Shown: positions 47,045 through 58,860 of the stretch, piece after piece
Position numbering within the stretch: position 1 is the first letter of the stretch
Layout: each line of letters opens with the position of its first letter
Assembly (NCBI GenBank): GCA_963932465.1
Contig: OZ010791.1
Coordinates: forward strand, 152,937,915-153,001,914
Length of the DNA: 64,000 bases
Reading direction: 5' to 3'
DNA from: Maratus speciosus
Taxonomy: Eukaryota; Arthropoda; Arachnida; Araneae; Salticidae
Notes under the pieces: model-generated
What the model was told of the DNA's origin: nothing
The model's database searches: none
The model's input: only the letters and a program-made list of their open reading frames with translations
Translations under genes and position numbers: made by a program

Positions 47045-48277
47045 GATGTATATAGCCCAATTGGACATTTTTTTTTCTCTTTTTCATATCCGTTGTTTTT
47101 CAAGAATTTAAAAGTGTTACCGTGTACCAGTGTTTTTTTTAAAGTGTTCGAAGAAGAGAGCAGTGTACAGCTTGAATTTATAGTGACAAACCTCTCCAGT
47201 GATTCAACAATTTTTTTTAATATTATATGTCGATTTTCTTTTCCTCTTCACGTGCACCTTTGATATTCAGAAATTGTTTTGTGTATACATTTTACGTCGC
47301 ATCTTCCAAAGTATTTTTCGGATGAAACGAAGACTTTTTTTTTTTTCTTTTACCAATCCGAAATATCTGGATTTTACAGTGAAAAACCTTACGGGTTACT
47401 TTTTTTCCCTTCTTCAAACAACGACGGTGTTTTCTCAACCCAAAACTGATAGTGAAGCGAGTGATTTATTTTTTTTGTCGCTCACTGATGTTATTTTTCA
47501 AGTGTTCTTCTCAGCTTCATCATGTCTAATGGCATGACTCAAGACCTTTCACTCATGAGGTTGTGACTAACTTTAAGTCCATGATAAGACATTTTACGAT
47601 GCAATGTGATAAGAAAGAAGAAAAAAAAAAAGACTATTTTTTTTCCTGTAGACTATATTTCATTCCAGTAGTGATCGACATTTTCAGACAGTTCAAGATT
47701 TAAGTGTACATTTTTATTTACATGATTATTTTTTGTATCAGTGTATCAGCGGTAAGTTTCCTTTTTTTTTTTCCTGATAACTATTTTTAAATGTTTCCGA
47801 TAGAAGAAACAGATTATTTTTTTTTCCTTGTGTACTTACTGTATGAAAGTTGTATTGTTATTTTCATTTAATTAGCCTTTTCTTTTATGCGGTAAAGAAA
47901 TATTTTTTTTTTAAAGAGAAAAGACTGACAGATTTTATTGATGTAAAGAATTTAACATTCGCATCATTCCTTTTTAAAGACAGATAGGAAAATTAGTTTT
48001 TTTTTTCCCTTATTAAGATGTAACTAGTTTTTTTTAATTGTTAAATAAGACTCTTAAGAAGTATTTTAGCTCTAGTAAGATAGTTAAACGATGTTATAGT
48101 TTCTTTTGTTGTGTTTTAAAGATGATGAAGAAAGATGCCTTAATGACTGTAGATGAATATTTTAAGATGACTATTTTAAAGTTGAATCTTTTAAAGACGT
48201 AAAAGCAGAAATTTAAGTTCACTTAAATTTGAGAAAGACGAATTTTTTTTTCAGAAGACACAGTCTTCAAAGATGTG

Positions 48278-48316
<39 letters not shown>

Positions 48317-48672
48317 AACACAACATCAGGAAGTAAATTTTTTCTTGTTTAAATTTTGAATTTTTTGAAGAAGCACAGGTGAATATAATAAAGCTTAATG
48401 ATGTTCTAATACACTTAATTTTTTTAACTTAAGGTTTTGATGAAATTTTTTTTTTTAAGTTAGACAACTCAGAAATATGAAGAATTAAGCGGTATCATTT
48501 TACTTTTTTATTTTCATAGTATATTTTGAATTCTTAGTAGTTACTGTTTCATATATTGTTTTATATTGTGTGTAGTGTTTTGCAATTCTTATATAGTGTT
48601 AGTGTTGTTATGCGTCGCTGTTCTGCGTTACTTCTAGCGGTCAGAGGGCTAACCGCAATCAAAATGGCCGAG
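47045..48672 (+). other. Non-coding T-rich region of the retrotransposon
   Basis: Here an autonomous element would carry pol. Instead there are short T runs, an A run at about 48279-48314, and no protein motif in any frame; the 112-codon frame at 47199-47537 is serine/phenylalanine-rich noise. No strong polypurine tract precedes the 3' LTR: the nearest purine-rich word is 'cagagggc' at about 48641. The last 70 bases are less T-rich and may hold the plus-strand priming signal. Confidence 0.8.
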
Positions 48673-49056
48673 TGTCAAGTCAGGAAACGGTATGTGTCAC
48701 TGACCGATGGATGTGATGCGTTAGAAGTCATATAAACAGCTCACGCCTAACGACAAGCTGATTCTGCAGTTAATGGCGCAAACTCAGCTAAAGTTATATC
48801 AAGCACTTTTCATAACGTCGCATGACTAGCCACGTTGCACGATTCCCTTGTTAGAAAGTGGCTTGGTCAGCAGATATTTCCTGTTAAATACTGCCCAAAA
48901 TCCTTTGTGGACACAGACGCCTGTTTTTTGCCAATGCATACGGTCGTGCGTTTTGCCGACCGCGTCTGTAATCTCATCAACCAACTTGTATATACTCTGT
49001 AAATACTTTATCTTATTGAACAAGTGTGCTTAAGTACGTGTACTAGCTCCTTGACA
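48673..49056 (+). repeat. 3' LTR of the Gag-protease retrotransposon
   Basis: 382 of 384 positions match the 5' LTR. The change at 49018 turns the 5' copy's ATTAAA into ATTGAA, removing a candidate polyadenylation hexamer from the copy that would use it. TA repeats resume directly after TTGACA. Confidence 0.98.
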
Positions 49057-49342
49057 TATATATATATATTAATAACTGATACGCAAAATATTAATGACTT
49101 GCAAATGGCTCTTTGGCACCCACAACCCACAATTCTGTCGTCATTAATACAAAAGCTATTTGGACAATTTTTGAATAAAGTTTTATTTTATTCATTATTT
49201 ATTTATTTTTTATCCTCAAGTTATTTATTTAACATTTGTTATTTTCCAGTTATTTTTATAGACTTTTTTATTTAATGTTTTATAAACATCCTAGATTGCT
49301 GGCGACATGGAAAATTTGATTAGATTTTTTTGCCTTTAAATA

Positions 49343-51580
49343 CACTATATGGTCAAAGGTGACCGATCACTTGCGATTTTTGACGTTTTATAAAATCTAT
49401 ATAAATCTATAGGGGAAGACGGGGTACAATGAAACAAGGGGTACAATGAAACATTACTTGTAAAATCAATCAATTTTGTCATAGAGAGTTGCAGTTTATA
49501 TATATGTTATACAACTATATGTTCCAATTACTGATGTGATTTGGATACATTCACACTTCTACAACAATAGCAATAGAAGATTATTGCTTTTACACCATTG
49601 AAAGTAACTTTCTTTGCTAAAAGTAATTTTGTTTCTTTTTCCTTGTTGTTATATGTAATAATTATTTTTTCTATACATTGTTATATTTGGGTTGTTGTCT
49701 TCATACCTCCAAAACCAAACTAAAAAAAAATAAATATTAGAAGTTAGAAAATAAATTTTTATTTAGTAACCTCAGTGCGGGGTACAATGAAACACTTGCA
49801 GACGGGGTACATTGAAACATGTTTTATTGCAGTAATAAAAGTAGTAAATAGAATATATTAGAAGTAACAGTAGGAAAACAGAAAAAAAAAAGAGTTTTGT
49901 TCTAACCAGGTTAATAAAAAATGCTCTTGTTAAGCAATTAAAAAATAGAAAGAGAAAAAAAGATAAGAAGGGATTGTTTTGAAAACAAACTCTGCCTGCT
50001 ACAGACTCTGATGATGATCCAGATTTTTTTTCCAAGCCCAGCTGGTCATCGAGGTACTAAGAATGAGATATCCACACACAACATGTATGGCACAAGCAGT
50101 ATAAGTATAAATGGAAACATAAGGAAATATATACCGTTGGAGAAATCATACATTTAAATGAAGTCAAATGTGAAGTCAAATACTTGATATAAAAAGACTC
50201 CAACCTAGTTTCATTAATTTTTTTTTTTTTTTTAGAAACTTACATTTAAAAAAAAATCATTGTGTTGATGTTGAAACTACCACCCCATATTCCTCCAGGA
50301 GCAACTGAAATATAAGCAGAAATGCTAATTTTTGAAACTGGCTTGAGCCAATCTAATATAAAATGAAAGGTATTTCTTAAACTAATAGAATTTTCTTATT
50401 TTTCATCTTAGACTGTAATATTTTTATCAAGTTTCTTATTAATCAAGTTTTGTTTTTGTATTTATCTCATTTTTCATAAAATAAACTATACTGGGTGAAA
50501 ATTGCTTCCATCATTTGGAGTGTTTCATTGTACCCCAGTATGTGTTTCATTGTACCCTGGCATACGGGGTACAATGAAACACTGTAAGACATTTATTTTT
50601 TGTTATTTTTCAAGCATAAAGATATTGTTTAGAACGTAATAAAAATTTATTTAGATGGGGAAAATACAAGGTTAAAAATATGCATTAATTATATTTTTGT
50701 GCATGCAAAATTGTGGATAGGAAAAAAAAATTAGTAAATTTTGTTTCATTGTACCCCGTCTTCCCCTATAACGTTTTATAAAATCTATTAAATATCTGTT
50801 GATTAGTGCCAAGATAGCGTACACAATATTGCATGTACTACTATATTTGGATACAACCCCTCATCTTTTTGCTTCTTCTTGGGAACAACGGATTTCGAGC
50901 TTATTCTATCGACGATAATTTTCAGAATTTTCAAGCTACGATTTTGAGACTTTCACAAAAGTTGCCCGATATACTTAGCTAATATATTATGCATATTACA
51001 TTTTTATTGCATTCGCGTATGTGCAGTGAAACATTTTTTAGTAAACCTGCTCATTTTCATCTAATTTTTATTATTTTTTAATTCTGATAGTAAACCTGCT
51101 CATTTTTCATCGAATTTTTATTTTTTTTTTTAATTATGATTGCAGAGTATTGTGTACAATACTGTTTGTCATATTTTCTGAAAAGAACTTTTTTTTCTAT
51201 TAAGAATTCTGCAAATTATAAGCAAAAAACTTGGCGAAATTTGGGACTGTCTTTATAAAAACCTTAATTTCTCTACTACTATACATGCTATTCTCATAAA
51301 AATGAACACAGTATCTTATAATAAGCCACTTATTAATAATCTCGAGTTTGAACGCTTTTGCTACATTAGTTTTTACAGGGTTATCCAAAAGATATTCGTT
51401 CTTTTTCAATTTGTTCACGGTCCCCTATGGGGTTTCGGGAAAAAAATCTTCGCAGAAATATATGACCTATACTATACTGTTTACGCACCTGCAGTTTCAG
51501 GTTAATTTCTCATGTATTTTTCTAGATATTTAATAAAACGTCAAAATCTCAAGTGATCGGTCACCTTTGGCCATATAGTG
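49343..51580. mobile_element. Tc1/mariner-type element, interrupted
   Basis: Long TIRs of about 48 bp (CACTATATGGTCAAAGGTGA at the left; the right end reads CACTATATGGCCAAAGGTGA in inverse) are flanked by TA on both sides (49341-49342, 51581-51582). TIR similarity continues to ACGTTTTAT. The 1.36-kb element at 49408-50770 is nested inside; without it about 875 bp remains. No transposase motif was found, so it is a non-autonomous relative. Frames at 51200-51533 are internal and unsupported. Confidence 0.93.
49408..50770. mobile_element. Nested TIR element with GGGGTACAATGAAACA motif
   Basis: TATAGGGGAAGACGGGGTAC at the left is the exact inverse of the right end, through ATGAAAC (28 bp). The terminal motif recurs inside: near 49436, 49787 and 49803 in one sense, and near 50520-50580 in both. 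1363 bp, no transposase; the 87-codon minus frame at 49772-50035 is noise. The flanking host sequence ACGTTTTATAAAATCTAT occurs on both sides (49383-49400 and 50771-50788), an unusually long direct duplication. Confidence 0.92.
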
Positions 51581-51582
51581 TA

Positions 51583-52115
51583 CAAAGAGTATCTTTTCTG
51601 AATACAGATACTCTTGAGTCTTTTTAGACATAACAAGGGTAAGCCTTATCAAGCCAAAAACAAATTTTGGACAGTTATTTTGGTCAGATTAATAATTTTT
51701 CATAAAAGAAACTAAAACCTATGCAAGTCATTGTTTCGGGTAGATTTTTATTGATTAATTTCCAAACAAGTAGGCTTGAAATGAGCTTTGGAAATTTCTT
51801 TGTCATCAGAGAGAATTAAGTAAAGTGTCGCCTTGCTTGTATTATTTTTTCTGTAGAATAATAGATAATGTTTCCAAACTTTTGGAATTCAAAAAGGGTA
51901 AAATAACTTTCATCATCTAACACGATTGACTTTTATTTAAAATTTAATTAACTTTAATTGTGCATAAGGGGAATGCTATTTTTCCTTTTGTAGTATCTAC
52001 TGTCAATCAGTATTGTTACAGAAAACTTTATATTGTCGTAATAAATAAACTTATCGTAGCTTCACTCTGACTTATGTTATCTTTGTTTTTAAAAAGTTTG
52101 TTTAATTTCAGTTTA
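51583..52115. other. No gene seen
   Basis: AT-rich, no element or domain recognised. Confidence 0.5.
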
Positions 52116-52621
52116 TTAACCCTTAAATGCCTGTTGTTGCTTTTCGGCAACATATCCAATTTAGGCTCTAAAATACTATTAGAATAATATTGAAGCCATA
52201 ATGCCTAATGTTGCCAATAAAATACATTCTGAAAATATTATTAAATTGATTTTCAACATGTAGATGGCAACACTTGTGCTGTTTAAGAATAAAGATAGAT
52301 TTATTTTTTCAATTGTTGCTACTTGTTCTTTTTGTTTGGGAGCTTGCGAAATACCCTATTTTGACCTGCAGTGAGCAAGTAAAATTTATTCCTTATTATA
52401 GTTCCTAAAATTCTTGTGTGTTTAATATTATAGAATTTTATCAACGGTAATTATTTTTTCAATTAAACACCAGTATTGCCGATTAGTAACAAACTGTTTT
52501 TTTAGCCGTAAACTATACTTAAAACAAAATATGATTTTTTAAGTATTTTTCCCATGATTTATTTAAAAAATGAAAGCCGAAAAACATTATTACATTGAAA
52601 AATCAGGCATTTAAGGGTTAA
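52116..52621. mobile_element. piggyBac-type MITE (TTAACCCTTAAATGCCTG)
   Basis: CCCTTAAATGCCTG and its exact inverse (14 bp) are flanked by TTAA on both sides (52116-52119, 52618-52621). 506 bp, non-coding. TTAA target and CCCT termini are as in piggyBac elements and as in the element at 21037-21591. Confidence 0.88.
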
Positions 52622-52808
52622 TTTTAGTCATGATTCTTGATGTTCGTCCACTCTCTTCAAATTCTTTTATTTCAAAGTTTAAAAATTTTTTAATGCAATA
52701 TAAATGATATTATCATTAAAATATTATGAATTCTACAAATGACTTAGAAAGTTGCTAGGGAGGGAGGATGGCGGCGCTCAGATTATCCTGCCGTCGTCTG
52801 ATTACGAC

Positions 52809-53523
52809 TATAGGTGCAAATTCCCAAAATGTTTAAGGAGCCAGTGGCTCCTAAACACTAAAAATCCAGTCGCCACTTTGGCTCCTAACCAAAATCTAGT
52901 GACCACATTGTGAAACAAACTTATAAAATAATAGTCTTTATATGGAAAAAACTTAACAAAAAAACTCAGGAATTCAAAATGAAAAATAGTTTAATTAATA
53001 AATACACATGTACAACAAAACACAGACTAATTATAACAAATGTGTATATTTTATTTAATCCTAATATTCTTGAAACTTTGATATTAAAAAGTATAATTTA
53101 AATATGGAAAAATCAGAAGATAAAGTTGGACAAGATACAATTGAATAACAAAACATGTATAAGCTAAGCAGTCATGATAATGGGAAATATTAGGATAACT
53201 TTATTTCTTATTTTGATTTTGTCATATAAAAGTATACATATAAAAAAATTTAGGAATGTGTAAGATTATTTTGCACTATAAAAATCTCGCACTTGCAGAA
53301 AACATTTTCAGAGCAAGAATATACCTCGCGTTAAGTATTTTTTCGTGCGAGTTTCTTTTCTTTTTGTTCTTTTTTCTACAGAGTTCGGAATCCTCTATCT
53401 TCGCGACTCCATGATCCAAAACCCTTTAAGTAATCACTGAGATCGAAAAAATTCCCGGACTTTTTATCAAAGTCATACTTGATCTTGGCCAGTGAAAAGA
53501 GCAGGCGCTTTTCTTTTTGCAAA

Positions 53524-53557
<34 letters not shown>

Positions 53558-53679
53558 CCGCGACGGGAATTGGAAACACTGGAAATTGATCTCTGGCGAC
53601 TAAGGCACTGAAAGTTAGTCGCCACAGCAAAAAATTTAGTTGCCACGTGGCGAATGGCGACCGTAAATCTGCCCCTATA
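52809..53679. mobile_element. Non-autonomous hAT element 6
   Basis: TATAGGTGCAAATT at the left and 'aaatctgcccctata' at the right are imperfect inverses with a perfect 8-bp TSD, ATTACGAC (52801-52808 and 53680-53687). 871 bp. Subterminal zones carry GTCGCCAC and 'gtggctcctaa' words in both orientations. An A run lies at about 53528-53555. The overlapping minus frames at 53376-53712 and the plus frame at 52910-53101 are not genes. Confidence 0.92.
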
Positions 53680-53778
53680 ATTACGACCCTGCCTGCAAAT
53701 AACATTAGTCAAGCCAGAATATCATCTCAATTATTCCATCAAAGCTGCATGCAAAACTAATCAAGATAGCAAAAGGTA

Positions 53779-54599
53779 TAGAGGAGACCGTGCGAATGGC
53801 GTCACTCGGGGTTATGCCGCCACCCGCCCGCCTAGTTTAAAAACTAACGGCAGTTTGAGATAGTGAATGCACATGCACTATAGTGGCCAACAATAGAAAC
53901 AGTGCCTAAAGTGAGAATGATATTCTTGTACGTCGTTCGCTTATTCTAGTGAAAAATTTTGTTTTAATCTAGTTGCTTCTAATTTTGGAGGTTCAAATGA
54001 GTAGAGGTAAACACCTTTTATTGTAACATTAGGTACTTAAGATAATATTACCCGTAATCTAAATGCATTCGCCGACATTTTGATGTAATTTGTTGAACAA
54101 GTTCGGTTCTTCTTTCGCTTTGCTGGGAGATTTCCGCTATATTGTCCTCTTGGGGGTAATTCCGCCACCATGGCAAAGGGTGACTTTTGCAATTTGAGTT
54201 AAATTGTAAGCTTAGAACATTTAAAAAATCTAGCTTAAGGAACATTGTAATTATTCATTATTTTGATAAATTATTGCTTTCTAAATATTTTCAGTAGGTT
54301 ATGTGTTTCCTAGTATCCATTTTATATATTTACTAGGTCATTAAAGAGTGGCGTCATTACCCCGACATAGTGGCGGAATTACCCCAGAATCCTGGGTAAT
54401 CCCGCCACTGCATAGAGGTTGGAAGAAATTTTTTTTTTTATGTGTACTTTACTTTACAGTTATGATTACGGTTAAATTTATACAGATACTAAAGATCATG
54501 ATTCAGCTTTAGAATTTTTACTATAAAAAAATAAACATTTTTTTGAGGTGGAAAAATTTAAATTCCCTTATGGTGTCGCCATTGCCCCGGTTTCCCCTA
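53779..54599. mobile_element. TIR element with GGGGTAATTCCGCCACC motif
   Basis: Left end TAGAGGAGACCGTGCGAATG and the inverse of the right end (TAGGGGAAACCGGGGCAATG) match imperfectly, 821 bp in all. The phrase meaning 'GGGGTAAT(T/C)CCGCCAC' recurs near 53810, 54155 and 54360-54415 in both senses. No clear TSD. The 65-codon minus frame at 54048-54245 is internal. Confidence 0.78.
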
Positions 54600-55037
54600 C
54601 ACGAGAAAAAAAATAGCAATCATATGTTAACTGCATTAGAGAATAATGTCATCCGCTTCGGGGAAAAACACGGGCCAGAGAACAATAAATTGTAATACAT
54701 TAAACTACAGTGTAATCAAATACAACAAAACATACATTTTAGTCTATACATGAAACACCACTGCTACGATCGTTCGATAAATGCATTTTATTTTTTTCTA
54801 GACGGTTAAATTTAAATTTTGCTTTATACATAAACATAAAATAAACAAGTGCAGATGCATCAAATTTTATCTCTTTTGTACCAAGTATTATTATTTTTTT
54901 TATAGTCATTATTGAGCGTGATATTATACGATATTCAATCTTGATTTGAGAAAAACTTTTGATTTAATTTGTGTAAATAATGCCGATACATTTTTTCATT
55001 ATTTTTTAATTAACTACCATTGTTAATCAAAAATGTT
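54600..55037. other. No gene seen
   Basis: AT-rich DNA with no recognised element. Confidence 0.5.
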
Positions 55038-55452
55038 TTAAGGCTGTTCTTAACTGCTCTGCTCAACAAGCGCAAAACGTTCTGACACATTAACAAATTC
55101 ATTTTTTAACGGAAAGATATAAAATTGGAAAGCCTTTAGCGATTTGGAATTGAACTGTTTTTCTTTTCATTTTTTGATCAATCAATTACCCATTGAGTTA
55201 TAAGTGATTTCGATCACGTGACAAACCCGTTTTTCGCCCGCTCTTGAGTGATTTTTCTACTTTCGCGCGGAAACGTCCACTTTGACGCTATTTTCGGAAA
55301 GATCAATTGAGTTTGCAAAAAAAAAATGGAAAAAACAGCTCGATGACATAGTTTCTGAACAACAACACTATCTAGTTTCATGCATTTTCGAACAAAAATA
55401 AATTAAAACTTATGTCAGCAAGTTGCCCTTTTGGATTTGAGAACAGCCTTAA
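55038..55452. mobile_element. TTAA-flanked MITE family K, copy 2
   Basis: TTAAGGCTGTTCT and its inverse AGAACAGCCTTAA bound 415 bp. The body is an inverted homologue of 22945-23419. It shares 'ctgctcaacaag', 'gaaagatataaaatt', 'gatcaatcaattacccattg', 'gatcacgtgacaaa' and 'gctcgatgacatagtttctg', but lacks the T-rich block of copy 1. Confidence 0.85.
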
Positions 55453-57320
55453 CGAAATGTCAGTATACTATGCTAGAAGCCGGTTCGAAAACAATTCGAA
55501 TAGTATCTCATTCATCGTTGAGCATTTTATATGCACGTAGAAAAAAGGATGATGATAAAAATAAAGTATCTAATAATTGATGTCGATATCGTTTTCCAGG
55601 AGACAGCAACTTTTTATCATAAAAGTTCTTGTGAATGAAGAAAAAAAAATTCTGCAAATGTAAACCTTGTTGCACGTGGTAAAGTATATCGTCGCGCACA
55701 AATTTATATTTTTTATTGCATAAAAGCGAAAAGAAAAATTTTCCATGCATAATACAAATATTAGCTCTTATATGTGTATTTATACAATTCTATTGGATAA
55801 TTCGTGAAAATAGTAATAGTATTGATAAATTTATGATAGTATATAATAATACATGCACCCATATGTTCAAAGTATTAGTATATATACTTTTTAAAAGTCA
55901 AAACAAAATGTAAAAAAAATACAGTTTTTAAAATCAACAAGTATATAAATCGCACTGAGTTTTGAAAGTAAGAGCATGTGCAAACTTTTATCAAATGATG
56001 TCGTTATATATGACAGCTTTAGGAACAAGATTAAAACCGACTGTCGCTTGCAATATCTATCTTTTGTTGTAAAATATGTTAGACTCGTTTGTGTTTGACT
56101 GACTTATTTGTATGCCAAAAACTCATGTTAATGTAAAGTATTCCCTTCACTTTTCAAAAAAGCATTGTAATTTATTTGATCAGTACTTTGTAAAATGTGC
56201 AAATATGATTTATATGGCAACAAAAAACATACAATGATCAAGTTTAAGACTGCATTATAAGGAAAAATATCTTCCTTTCAACTGCCTAAAAAATACAGAG
56301 TACACTTGGACGTTTAATTTAAAAGCGGTTCTATCATTTTCCTTTTAAGTTTCCTCTACTTCACTTGATGAAGTAACCCATAAATTTATTCCTTCCGAAA
56401 TCATAACAATTTTTTTTTTCATTTTTTATGGAGTGAAAGAAGGATTTTTTGACAATATTGTTTTTTTTTTATTTATTATTATTCCCCGCTCTCGTTTTGT
56501 TGCTTCTAAATTTAATGTTATGTAATTTCTCATTTTCGATGGAGTTTACGCGTGTCAATAACACGATCCACGTTGGCGCACCGCGTTGTCTTGACTTGCC
56601 TGAAATCAATTATTCTGTATTTTAACCTGAGTAGAATATCAAGAATATTGTTTTATGAGGTATTATCGATTTTTAATTAATTCGAATAAACAGATTGGCT
56701 CTGTGTTACCTCCATAGGTAATCCCGTCACAGCTTTTAAATGTGTTGAAATTCGCTGCCAATTTGCCTTTGAGTTAAGTGTTATCATAATTAAACATGTC
56801 TATTTTGTAAGCATGACAGTTAATTTTGAGCTATCTTATACTTGAAGTGACTTTCAGGAAAAAACGGTATGTTGAAAGAATAAAAATCCCATCTCATCAT
56901 TTACCGAGCATCTCTCGAGAAGACATTTGTGAATACTGGAACTATGCCAAGAGTGTTTCTTGCATTCTGTGAAAAAGAGACATGTTGTTGTCATGGTAAC
57001 AAAAAAAAGACATAATTTAAGTGTCTAGATAAGAGTACTATAAAACTATTGAGCTGTATTTATGCGAACGCTTCCCCCCCCCCCCTTTTTTTTTCATCTT
57101 TCTTATCACAGCAACAAGTGGTTGTTTATGTCTAAGATGAAATAAATGATACAAAACATGTATTACAAACTTTTATATGAAGTAACATTTGTAATTTATT
57201 ATATTATTTTACTAACTAATATCTTTTCACACGTCTATGGTTATGACATAAGAGATACCACTTTTTGAATACATACATATATATATATATTTTACTACAA
57301 AAATCACGTGAAAAAAAAGA
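55453..57320. other. AT-rich DNA, no gene seen
   Basis: Minus frame 55508-55750 and plus frame 55716-55913 have no recognised domain. A C run followed by a T run lies at 57075-57094. Confidence 0.5.
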
Positions 57321-57417
57321 ACGTTTATGAAAACGAGTTTCGCATCTAAGGATGTCAGCAGGTAAAATGACGTTTATGAAAACGAGTTTCGCATCTAAGG
57401 ATGTCAGAGGGTAAAAT
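57321..57417 (+). repeat. 50-bp tandem duplication
   Basis: The block 'acgtttatgaaaacgagttt' to 'aaggatgtcag' at 57321 repeats at 57371 with almost no change, so it is recent. Confidence 0.95.
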
Positions 57418-57599
57418 TTGGCGTAAAACGCACGTTGTGATTTTATTTGTTTACGATATATTTCAGAGTTATCATTTTAACTGTCTTAATAGTCTTTGAG
57501 AGATTCCATAACTTACCCTTACATTGTGAAATCTAAAACTGGGATATGTGAAAACTTATAAAACTGCAAACATTAAAAAACCGTTTAGAAGTTTAACCA

Positions 57600-58280
57600 G
57601 AAACCTGAAAATCCCGTGCACAAACGGAAACGTGCCGTCTGTGAGACTGCTAAGTTAAAAAAAATTGGTATAAAATTTTAAAAAGAAGATAACTTTTCAG
57701 AATTTACCAAATAGTGAACTTAAATACTTAATCTTTAATAGTAATGCATTAACGGAACCAATTTTTTAATATAACAGGATAAAAATAAATTTTGAATGAC
57801 GGACACAGAAAATATTTTAAAATTACACATTATTGTTCAAAATATTACATTTTCGATATAATAATTAAATAAATGCTAATATTTTTATATATTTCGGTAC
57901 AATATGAATTAGAAAAACATATTAAGCAGTAAAATTAACAAAACATTTAATACTCAATATTGCAGTATGTTCTAAATATATGCATTTTTTTATGCATTTT
58001 CTGACAATGTTGAGTCACTTTCGTGTTCAGAATTTATATATTCAAAATGCGAAATACTTTCAACATCGCTTATGTCACTTCCTACTTCATCAAACCATCG
58101 CAAAACAGTTTCTTCAAAGTCTTTATCAATGTAGCGTACCCGCTTTGATGGCCCCTCTATATCCATATCCCAGAGCAAAAAATTACATAAACGGAAACAC
58201 GCCGTCTGACAGACTGGCGAATCTTTGCCAGATTGTGCATGCGGGGAATTGGGATTCCCACAACATTACCTAACGTCATG
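57600..58280 (-). mobile_element. Possible piggyBac-like fragment
   Basis: A conserved word GGAAACGTGCCGTCTG (57626) recurs directly as GGAAACACGCCGTCTG (58193). Each is followed by an imperfect palindrome (GTCTGTGAGAC; GCCGTCTGACAGACTGGC). A short acidic reading frame lies between them on the minus strand. TTAA-flanked termini were not found, so the element is incomplete or wrongly classified. Confidence 0.35.
57990..58178 (-). pseudogene. Possible piggyBac transposase N-terminal fragment
   Basis: A 62-codon frame reading FEETVLRWFDEVGSDISDVE then an acidic serine-rich stretch ending DSTLSENA. PiggyBac transposases commonly open with such an acidic, Asp/Ser/Glu-rich region before the catalytic core. 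There is no DDD core here: the frame stops at 57990 and the DNA beyond is AT-rich. The resemblance is compositional, so confidence is low. A non-specific acidic ORF is the alternative. The overlapping plus-strand frame (57980-58273) is its shadow. Confidence 0.3.
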
Positions 58281-58324
58281 CCCGCTAACACAAACATACC
58301 ATCTGGCACAAATCACACCAAAAA

Positions 58325-58860
58325 CTGAAAAGGCAATATATAGAAGTTTCTTATTTAAATCAAGCATTTAAATCAGTTTTTATTTAAATCAAACAATGAA
58401 GGAAAATTATTACTTTAATATTTAATTTGTTTATTTTTTTAAATTTTTTTTAAAGGTAAATTATTTGAAAATTGCATTCAGGGAAGTTTTTAAGTATTTG
58501 AACGTTTATTTGTTCATTCATTCACTTACATTGATAAATTCTGTCGTGCTGATCATGAATGTTTCGAGCTCATAGCCAGATAATTGAAGAATCGATCTCT
58601 CCATTGAGCATATAGCTGAAAATAAAAAAAATTGGCTACTATCCACTGACCAGTAGATGACTTTTTTTATAACGCCATTTTCCGACCGATAATATTTTTT
58701 TTATATTATTTAGCCATCTACTGATTATCACGAATGCGTCAATTGGCATGCTGAAATATTAAGAGGCTACTTGAAAACGAAAGAAAGCAATAAATAGAAG
58801 TTTCTTAAAATCGTTTTTATTTAAATCCATCAATAAAGGAAAATTATTATTTGAATACAA
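58325..58860 (+). repeat. Direct repeat pair around a short inverted repeat
   Basis: 'aatagaagtttctta' to 'aaggaaaattatta' occurs at about 58337-58415 and again at about 58793-58855. Between them 'ccatctactgat' (about 58713) mirrors 'accagtagatgac' (about 58649), giving an imperfect hairpin. This may be a small element with its target duplicated, but ends are not defined. Confidence 0.55.

Larger units (their letters stand above)
43833..49056 (+). mobile_element. Complete non-autonomous Gag-protease LTR retrotransposon
   Basis: Two 384-bp LTRs enclose 4456 bp. In order: 5' LTR, primer-binding site, 677-bp GC-rich leader, one 2151-bp reading frame (Gag, zinc knuckles, retropepsin, membrane tail), about 1.6 kb of T-rich non-coding DNA, 3' LTR. 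It sits in a TA microsatellite, with TATA on both sides as a plausible 4-bp TSD. No reverse transcriptase, RNase H or integrase motif is seen on either strand. Two differences between 384-bp LTRs indicate a very recent insertion. The layout matches the class called TR-GAG or LARD-like, but with a protease. Gag features suggest a Ty3/gypsy parent. Confidence 0.96.

Noticed and set aside
47199..47537. 112-codon frame after Gag-protease, considered as a remnant of pol or env
   Set aside because: It is phenylalanine/serine-rich from T runs, with no RT, integrase or envelope motif. It was not used to support a larger element.
48630..48672. Polypurine tract before the 3' LTR
   Set aside because: Only short purine words are present ('cagagggc'); not strong enough to list as a feature.
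53376..53712. Two overlapping minus-strand frames of 109 and 79 codons
   Set aside because: Both lie inside hAT element 6 and run through an A homopolymer; no domain.
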